Below are positions 45,286 to 53,900 of a DNA stretch of 64,000 bases, piece after piece. The stretch covers positions 496,001 through 560,000 of the forward strand of contig JAALGY010000062.1 of NCBI GenBank assembly GCA_032358165.1, given 5' to 3'. Below the pieces are notes generated by a model. The model was not told the origin of the DNA, made no database searches, and worked only from the letters and a program-made list of their open reading frames with translations. The translations under genes were made by a program, and so were the position numbers. Source of the stretch: Diplosphaera chodatii (taxonomy: Eukaryota > Chlorophyta > Trebouxiophyceae > Prasiolales > Stichococcaceae). Numbering within the stretch: the first letter of the stretch is position 1; each line of letters starts with the position of its first letter.

Positions 45286-48200
45286 TCATGGTGTGGCTGC
45301 AGCCTCGACCGCCTCCACGGCGACTGCAGCAGCCTCGGCAGCTACCGCGTCGTGCACGCCAGCCGCAGCAACATCAAGGCCGTTGCTGCTGGCTGGCAGC
45401 TGCAGGCGGCTGCCCGGCTGCGCTGCATGGCCGGCACGCAGCCTGGCGTGCGTGTCAGCGCCAGCCGCAGCAGGGTCGATGCCGCTGCTGCTGGCGGGCA
45501 GCTGCACACGGCCGCCCGGCCGCTTTGTTTGGCTGCCCCGCAGCATGGCGCGCGTGCCCGCGCCCCGCAGGACGACGATGTCGTCGTTGCTGCCAGACGA
45601 CAGCACGGCCTGCATATGGGCAGTTCACCTGCCAGATCCCGCAACCAGGCATTCACGTGCAACACCACGAAGACAACCTTTCCCACGTCGCTGTGCCAGG
45701 TTCTGCGCAGCAGCTGGCTGGCAAGTGCACCACATGGCATCTCCGCCTGATGCAGCATACCCACCTGAAGCTGGGCCAGGGCATCGCCGACCGTGCCGGC
45801 TGTGCCCTGCAAGTTGATGGTGCTGTTGGTGATGGTGATGCCGCCACAGCCGCAGGGGCAGTTGCCTGATGTGCACTTGCTTGCTGCTGGGCATGGCAAA
45901 GCGGAGCTGACGCCTGCAGTCAGCAGCACGTCTCAGTGCAGTGGCGCTATGTAGCCCTTCAACGGCAAGCATGAAGGCACAGCACATCAGATCGTGAACT
46001 GGAGTTGTGCGTAGCCAACCCTGTGAAGGCAGCATGGCAAAACTTGTAGAGTTTGAAGAACTGGCTGGACCTGCACCTGTTAGCGAGCCGGAGGGCTGGG
46101 CCAAGGTACCATTGCCGGCTGGGGTCTGTGAGGGGGCACCCTCGCTGCCTGATACTGCTGTCGGCGTGCCAGCTGGCACGCTTGCACCTGTGACGGTTGA
46201 TGTCGGGCTGCCTGAAGGCACGCCAGCAGCTGTTGCGCTGCTGCCCAGCGATGAGATGCCGCTGAGGGTGGGACTGCCGCCCAAAAAGCCCTGGGTTGCT
46301 GTGGGACTGCCAGCGGAGCCTGTCGGGGTTGACCGGCCCTGATTGAGATCTGTAGGAGCGCCGCCAAAGGTGGAGCCGCCCTCAGACGATGGCATGCTGC
46401 CACTGCTCAGCCTGCCGGGCAGTGGGAATGACGACGCAGCCGATGGCTGGCCCCCATTGAACTCAGTTGGTGTGGCAGCTCCCCCAGATGTGGGCCTGCT
46501 GCCGGATGTCGGCCGTCCCTCAGCGGCTGGGCTTGGATGCAGCGTCGGCCTGCCACTGCGGGTTGGTGTGCGTGGCGTGGGGGCCGAGTTTGAGGGGGCT
46601 GGCTGGCCTTGATTTAACTCGGTGGGTGTGGGAGCTCTACCCAGCCTGGGTCTGCCGCCAGATATGGGGCGGCGCCCAGATGTTGGGCTTGAACCCGACG
46701 TCGGCCTGCTGCCGCGGGCGGGGGTGCCTGGTGTGGGAACCGGAGTGAAAGGCGTCGGCTGCCCCTGGTTGAACTCTGTGGGTGTAGGAGCTCCAGCGGG
46801 TGTGGGGGACGTGGGAAAGCGTGATGGCCGGTTCGGACGCGATGGCCTGCTGGGCTTGGTGGGCGAAGCTGGTGTGCCAGCAGGCGTCGGGGTGGTGGGA
46901 CTGGATGGTGTTCCTGCTGGGGTTGGACTGCTGCTTGGGGTGGGAGACGTGCTGGGGGTAGGGGACACGCTTGGCGTGGGCGAGCTGCTTGGCGGCGGCA
47001 CTGCTGCCCTGAAACCTGGTGGGGAGCGCAGCAGGTGTGCGCTGGGCGTCACCGGTGGGGAAGTTCCAGGGGGTGGCACTGCGCCTGGCGTGGGCGACGT
47101 GCTCGGAGGTGGCGATGTGCTTGGGGTAGGGGGCACGCCAGGTGGCGGCACTGCTGCCCTGAAGTCTGGCGGGGGAGGCGTGGCAGTAGGCAGCGTCGTT
47201 GGAATGTCTGGCGGAGGAATTGCACTTCTGAAGTCTGGCGGCGATGCCGGTGGTGTGCATGAACAATCCTGCAACGAAGATGGCTCAATGTCACTAGTAT
47301 CACACCATCTGCTTGTCAACGCTGCATTCATCAAACAGGACGCGAGTTTGTGACTTGCATCATCAGGCACTCACGACAGTGAACGTGAAGGGGCCGCAGG
47401 TTCTGCAGCGTCTGCGGGCTGGAATCTTGGCAGCACAGACGCCAGCCAGCTCCAGCGGGGCAGTGCCATCGCCAGGGTAGAAGCTGCCGTCAATAAAGTA
47501 CAGCATCACCTCAGAGCCTGCAGCATGAACTCGGTCGTTGCATCAGGTCAACTGGTGAAAGCACCAGTCGAAACATGCGCATGACACACGTTGCTGTGGA
47601 TATCAGGGTTTGTGAAAACGCACAAATGGAGATCTGGACTGAGCGCAGACACATACCACAGGGGGCGGTGAAGGTGAATAGTGAGCTGTCATGCCCGCAG
47701 TGCTCCCTGTATGTACGATGATGCATGTGGCAATGGCAGTAACAGCTTCTGCACCAGGGAGAACCTACTTGCCATCAGCCACACTGCAAGGACTCGTGCT
47801 GTGTGATGGGCCCACCTGTGCTTGTCGCACGACTGCTCCCCGTAGTGGTTGGTGTACTCGGCCACCACCTTGTCGATCTTGCGGCCAAAGCAGTTCTTGA
47901 CGTTGATGCTGCCAAAGCCTGGCTGGCGCTTCAGGCACTGCACCCTCACACACTTGCCCGGGTGCTTTGGCGCCAGCGGGCACTGCGTCTTGCCGTGGGT
48001 GGGGCAGACCCGGGCCTTGGGGGGCGGCGAGGGGGTCAAGACCCGAGGTGGCGGGCTGCTGTCTCGGGACTCGGGCGACTGGGGCGGCTGGTTGAGGATC
48101 AGAGCCGGCGGCGGCGACGGAGGTGGCAGGACGGCTGGGGGCGGCGGTAGCAGCTCGCTGGGCGGTGGGAAAGGCAGCGACAGGGGGGCCGGGCTGGCGG

Positions 48201-49052
48201 GTGGCGGGCTGCCGAGGCGGACGTCGGGTGGCGAAGGGGCCGCGCAGGGGCACTCCACCGTAAAGGTGTAGGGGCCGCAGGACCTGCAGCGCCGGCTGGC
48301 CGGGATCTTGGCGGAGCAAGCGCTGGCGAACAGGTCCAGAGGCGCAGTGCCGTTGTTGGGGTGCAGGCTGCTGTCCACGATGAACAGCGTCACGCTGGAC
48401 CCACAGGGTGCCTCGAAGTCGAATCCTGAGTCCTCCTCGCAATCCTCTCTGCAGCACGGCACCCAACAGCGTCAATCCTGCAATCACAGCTGCAGCAGCA
48501 CAGGCATGAGCAGCCAGCACCCATGTGCCTTCAACCTTGACGGTCATCCCCATGTCACAACGTGTGGCGCAGATACAGCAACACGCCACACTCCGTCGGA
48601 CACCTGTGCTTGCCGCAGGTCCGTTCGCCGTACGAGTTCGTGTACTCGGCCAGCAGCTTGTCGACCCTGCTGCCGAAGCAGTTGCCGACGGTGACATGGC
48701 CAAACCCATCCTTGCCGCATCGCGTCTTGACGCACTTGGCAGCATGCTTCGGCTCCAGCGGACAGGGCTGCTTGCCCTTTGTGGGGCAGCCATCATGTGG
48801 GGTAGCTTGAGGAAGTGGACTGGATCCGGGAGTGTGGCCGTTGGCACCTGTGCGTGAACCAGCAGCTGCAGGTTGCACTGCAGGGTGCCCTTTTGGAGCA
48901 ACAAGCAATGCGACAGTGGCACTGCACTTCAGCTTCGGGGCCGCCTGCCGGGCCGATCGACGAGGGCCACATCGTGCACCTGGCAGCGCGGCGGTCAGCA
49001 GCACCGCCACCAGCAGCGCCAGCGCTGTGCCCCGGGAGGCGGCACCCGCCAT
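45286..49052 (-). CDS. Modular hydroxyproline-rich wall glycoprotein, gene B (8 exons, two A/B pairs)
   Basis: Predicted secreted wall protein of 935 residues. All exons join in phase: 48980-49052, 48604-48847, 47816-48448, 47657-47706, 47375-47517, 46077-47268, 45765-45913, 45286-45609. Signal: 'MAGAASRGTALALLVAVLLT'. Exon 2 ends with module A ('CPTKGKQPCPLEPKHAAKCV', 'GHVTVGNCFGSRVDKLLAEY'). Exon 3 is module B ('CGSSVTLFIVDSSLHPNNG'), a mixed PPP/SPP rod and the second module A ('GSINVKNCFGRKIDKVVAEY'). Exons 4 and 5 are the second B, split by an intron inside CGS. Exon 6 starts 'DCSCTPPASPPDFRSAIPPP' and becomes TPSTSP, a basic KPSRPSRPNRPSR tract and four PTEFNQGQPTP-type tags. Exon 7 is the Cys-Gly domain 'NCPCGCGGITITNSTINL'. 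Exon 8 has 'NDDIVVLRGAGTRAM' and an Ala-rich tail. It shares its last two exon types with genes C and D. Confidence 0.87.
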
Positions 49053-50919
49053 GCTGCGGCGGCAGCGCGGCTACCGCGTGCAGGCCGCCGGCTGTCGTGA
49101 GGGCCAAGTCAGCTCCTTCTAGTTTCTGCATATAAATACCATACGTCTCATTACAGCCGCAGTGTGTGACGCCGACGGCACTCAGGTTTGGCAGCGGGGG
49201 CTGCGGTGCACGAGGGACAGTAAAGTCATGCTGATACGCCGGACACACATGCCGCGCATATGCAGTACGTGTTTTGGAGTGTGCAACATCAGGCTTGCAT
49301 GCTGCTGCAGGCATGCTGATCAGGTCTCGTGCCATCTGCCTGAGCTGGGTCCAGCAGTGAAGGGTCATCCGAACGAAGCATTCTGTGCTGGCCACAGCTG
49401 CAGCACAAACTTGCGTACGTTCCAAGCGCGGCACCAGCTGCAAGCGAGCGCTCGACTAACTATGTCACAGGGCTGCCGTCTCATTACGCTGCCAGGTACA
49501 TGCCACGCACCGCCTGTTGGGGGTTAACAGCGGCTTGTTGAGACCGCGATTGTGCGTGTTCGAGGCTTTGCCAGGCATGCAATACGTCTGGCTCTCCTGA
49601 TCTACCATCTGAAGGCAGCGAGGTCCAGGCGTGCGGCCCCAAAAAGTGGGTAAGCGAGGGTTTGATGCTGCGTCTCAGGCGATGCATGGTACGCTGGACG
49701 TTGGGCCGCCTCCACTGCTTTGATGGAACCATCTGTGACTCCCGTGGCAGTTGATCACGCAGGTATACAGACGCAGTGTCCTGGGCGTCCAAGTCGACAG
49801 GCGCTGCAGCGCTTGCGAGCACACTTCACGCTCGCGTCGTGCCACAAATGCCAAGTAGTAGTCAAGTGCATCGGCTCTGCGAGGTACGAATACATGCGTG
49901 CAGCTGGTCAGGAGCCCCGCGATTGGCGTCAGATCCAGTTGACGGCTGGTCAGCACGGTGTCCGTGCCCGTGCATGTAAGATTGGGGGCGCGCTTGATGC
50001 CCACCCATGCGCCTATCTGAAACTGCGATTTCGAGTACACATTTTTGGCACGGGGCGAGTTCTCGACCTGCTCTGGGGAAAGATGCTGGTGGTGAAAAGG
50101 ATCGAGGCTCGAGCCGTGCACCTACCGGCTGGCTGGCGCCGGATCTGCGTTTCTGTCCGGGCGGCTTGTCGCCGCCCGACTGGGCCCCAATCTGCCGTGC
50201 TGTGGGTCGAGCCGAGGCGCAGGTCGGTGCCGAGTCTGTACACAGGGCGGCGTACAGCCTTGCCGAGTCAGGAAGGACGCCGGCACGGCCGCAGTACTCG
50301 GCGCAGCTGATTCCTGGTGACTGAATTGAAAGGTTAATTCCTTTGGGTCAGCACAGTCCGGGACGGCAGGCAGCTTCCGTGGAACAGGGTTCCCCATGGA
50401 AGCCATGTGGTGTGCCAGCGACGGTATGGGAGGCATAGGTAGGCCTCAGCCCCCCGGCCACGCACTGAGTGACCCTTTCCAAGCTGCAACTGGGTGTGGC
50501 CATGACGGAGCACTTCGTTTACAGACACGTGAAGGCCAAAGCAGTGCAGTCAAAAGAATAAGCAGGTCGTAAAAAGAAACTGGACGTAATATCAGAATCA
50601 CGTGCAAAATCTAGATGATTTGCTTCCTCTGATAGTCTGATTCCGTCATGTAGAGTCCTAGCTGGATTCTGCCAAGTCGATTACGCAGCCCAGCAGCAGG
50701 CAAAACTGCCCGCTGCTGAGCTGATGATCTAGCTAGGTACAACCCCGATTAATCCGCTTGCCTCCACCGCCGCCGGTGCTTCCACTGCTGCCGACCATTG
50801 CAACAGCACTCAGCGGCGGCACAGCCAGCCAGCACGATGTGGCCGGCGCTGGTGGCGGTCTAGCCAGGCGGCAGGGGCGGCGGTGTCAACGATGGGCCAT
50901 GACGAGGGCGGCAGGCTGA
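49053..50919. other. Spacer between wall genes B and A
   Basis: 1.87 kb holding the gene B promoter and gene A 3' end. Overlapping open frames of 100-196 codons occur on both strands at 49.5-50.3 kb. A minus-strand frame with 'ALDYYLAFVARREREVCSQA' looks protein-like but matched nothing I know. A TATAAATA string lies at 49131-49138 on the plus strand. The stretch 50540-50760 is AT-richer. Confidence 0.45.
50519..50523 (-). terminator. Possible TGTAA polyadenylation signal (gene A)
   Basis: TTACA on the plus strand, about 400 nt past the gene A stop. It is further than usual, so only a candidate. Confidence 0.3.
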
Positions 50920-53900
50920 TCAGCCGAGGACCTTCCGCCCGCAGCGGCACTCAATCGTGAAGGTGTATGGACCGCAGGCATTGCAGCGGCGCTTGGCGGG
51001 AATCTTTGCGCCGCAAGTGCTGGCGCTCAGGTCCAGTGGCGCGGCACCCTTGTTGGGGTACAGTTTGCTGTCCACGACAAAGAGCGTGACCCTGGAGCCG
51101 CACGGCGCCTCGAAGTCGAACGCTGGACCCTCATTGCAGTTGTCTCTGCAGCACCACAGCAGGAGCCGTCAGACTTGGAGCCACTTCGGCAGCATCAGCA
51201 ACAGCCTGATACAGCACAACACCCTGCTCATTGCAACATTGGTGCTGGTACGCTATAGCATGGATCCCAGGCGGACTTGCACCTGTACTTGCCGCAGGTC
51301 TTCTTGCCGCGGGAGTCTGTGTACTCGGCCAGCAGCTGATCCACCCTGTTGCCAAAGCGGTTGCTGATGGTGACGCGGCCCATGCCGTTCTTGCTGCACT
51401 GGGTGCTGACACACCCGGCGATGCGCGTCGACTTCAGCGGGCAGGACTGCCTGCCCTTGGTAGGGCACACTGGCGCGGGCGGAGGGCTGCTCCTCCTCAG
51501 GTCAGGCGGCGGCGGGCTGCGCTGCGGCGGGGGCGGCGACCTGAGCGGGGGTGGGGGCGGCGAGCGCGGCGGCGGGGAAGGCGGCGGCGAGTGTGGTGGT
51601 GGGGAGGGTGGTGGCGGGGAAGGTGGCGGCGGATGTGGCGGCGGGGAGGGCGGCGGCGACCGTGGTGGTGGGGATGGCGGCGGCGAGTGTGGCGGCGGGG
51701 ACGGCTTGCTGGGGCATGTGACCGGGAACTTGAAGGGGCCGCACGCCGTGCACAGCTTGTTCTTGAACTTGGGCGCGCACACGGAGCTGCCGAGGTCCAG
51801 GGGGGAGCCGTTGCTTGGGTACACCTTTCCGTCTGCCAAGTACAGCGTCACGACCGAGCCACACAGTGTGTCGAAGCTGAAGATGGGGCCCTCGTCACAT
51901 GATGTCCTGCAGGGTTTGCATGACAACGTCAGCAGCAGGCACCAGCTGCAGCAGGTGGTGTTCGGCGCTGTCTCCGGTTCAGATAAGTATCTGCTACAGA
52001 CAAGCAAGTGCAGTAGGCAGGCGGACCAAGATGGGGGCTGCCTACCTGTCCTTGCCGCAAACCATCTTGCCGTCCTGGGTCATGTACTCAGCCGCGATGT
52101 AGTCCACCTTGCGGCCAAAGCAGTTTCCGACTGTGACAGTTGCGGAGCCGCCCTTGCCTGGCTTGACCTTCGTACAGCTGCCGAGGTCAGGTGGCTGCGA
52201 TGGGCAAGGCTTCTTGTTCTTCGTGGGGCAGCTGGCAGGTGGTGGGACAGCCCGGCGGAAGTCAGGAGGCAGGCTAGGTGGCTGCCGAGGCGAGGCTGGT
52301 GGGCTGGAAGCAGCCTGTGGTGGTGGCCGGGGGGACAGTGCCGGCGGGACAGATGGCTGGCTTGGCGGGGGTGAGGAAGACGGGCTCTGTGGCGGGCTGG
52401 GCAGCGGAACAGGTGGTGGCTGAGGTGGTGGGCTCGGGGGTGGTGAGAAACTTGGCTGCGCTGGCGGGTCCCGAGGCATTTGTTGTGGCGGCCTCGCGAC
52501 CCTGAGGTCTGGTGGCGTCTGTGGTGGCGGCTGCGGGGGCGGCTGAGGTGGTGGGCTGAGTGGCTGCTGAGGTGGCGGCGAGGGTGGAGGCGCAGGTGGA
52601 GGGCTGGGCGGTGGCTGGGGAGGCGGAGATGGCGGAGGAGCAGGCGGAGGTGAGGGTGGCGGCTGAGGTGGCGGCTGAGGTGGTGGGGACGGAGGCGGCT
52701 GAGGCGGCGGCTGTGGTGGCGGGCTGGGTGGCGGCTGTGGTGGCGGCATGGCAAATCTGAGGTCGGGTGGAGTCTGAGGTGGTGGTGACGGCGGTGGGTT
52801 GGGCGGCGGTGATGGCGGAGGCTGGGGTGGTGGGCTGGGGGGCGGCTGAGGCGGTGGCGATGGCGGCGGGCTGGGCGGAGGGGCAGGTGGCGGTGATGGC
52901 GGTGGCTGGGGTGGTGGTGAAGGCGGAGGTGCAGGTGGCGGTGATGGCGGAGGGGCAGGTGGCGGTGATGGCGGAGGGGCAGGTGGCGGTGAAGGCGGAG
53001 GGGCAGGTGGTGGTGATGGCGGCGGCTGGGGTGGTGGTGATGGCGGAGGGGCAGGTGGCGGTGATGGCGGAGGGGCAGGTGGCGGTGATGGCGGAGGGGC
53101 AGGTGGCGGTGATGGCGGAGGGGCAGGTGGCGGTGATGGCGGCGGCTGGGGTGGCGGTGAAGGCGGAGGGGCAGGTGGCGGTGATGGCGGAGGGGCAGGT
53201 GGCGGTGATGGCGGAGGGGCAGGTGGCGGTGATGGCGGAGGGGCAGGTGGCGGTGATGGCGGCGGCTGGGGTGGCGGTGAAGGCGGAGGGGCAGGTGGCG
53301 GTGATGGCGGAGGGGCAGGTGGCGGTGATGGCGGAGGGGCAGGTGGCGGTGATGGCGGAGGGGCAGGTGGCGGTGATGGCGGAGGGGCAGGTGGCGGTGA
53401 AGGCGGAGGGGCAGGTGGTGGTGATGGCGGCGGCTGGGGTGGTGGTGAAGGCGGAGGGGCAGGTGGCGGTGATGGCGGAGGGGCAGGTGGCGGTGATGGC
53501 GGAGGGGCAGGTGGCGGTGATGGCGGCGGCTGGGGTGGCGGTGAAGGCGGAGGGGCAGGTGGCGGTGATGGCGGAGGGGCAGGTGGCGGTGAAGGCGGAG
53601 GGGCAGGTGGTGGTGACGGCGGCGGCTGAGGTGGTGGTGAAGGCGGAGGTGCAGGTGGCGGTGATGGCGGAGGCTGGGGCGGTGGGCTGGGCGGAGGTGC
53701 AGGTGGCGGTGATGGCGGTGGCTGGGGTGGTGGTGAAGGCGGAGGGGCAGGTGGCGGTGATGGCGGTGGCTGGGGTGGTGGTGAAGGCGGAGGTGCAGGT
53801 GGCGGTGATGGCGGCGGCTGGGGTGGTGGTGAAGGCGGAGGTGCAGGTGGCGGTGATGGCGGCGGCTGAGGTGGTGGGCTTGGGGGCGGCTGAGGCGGTG

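Noticed and set aside
49480..50310. Protein-like minus-strand frame with 'ALDYYLAFVARREREVCSQA' as a transposon fragment
   Set aside because: No catalytic motif, terminal repeat or target-site duplication was seen. The overlapping plus frame is equally open.
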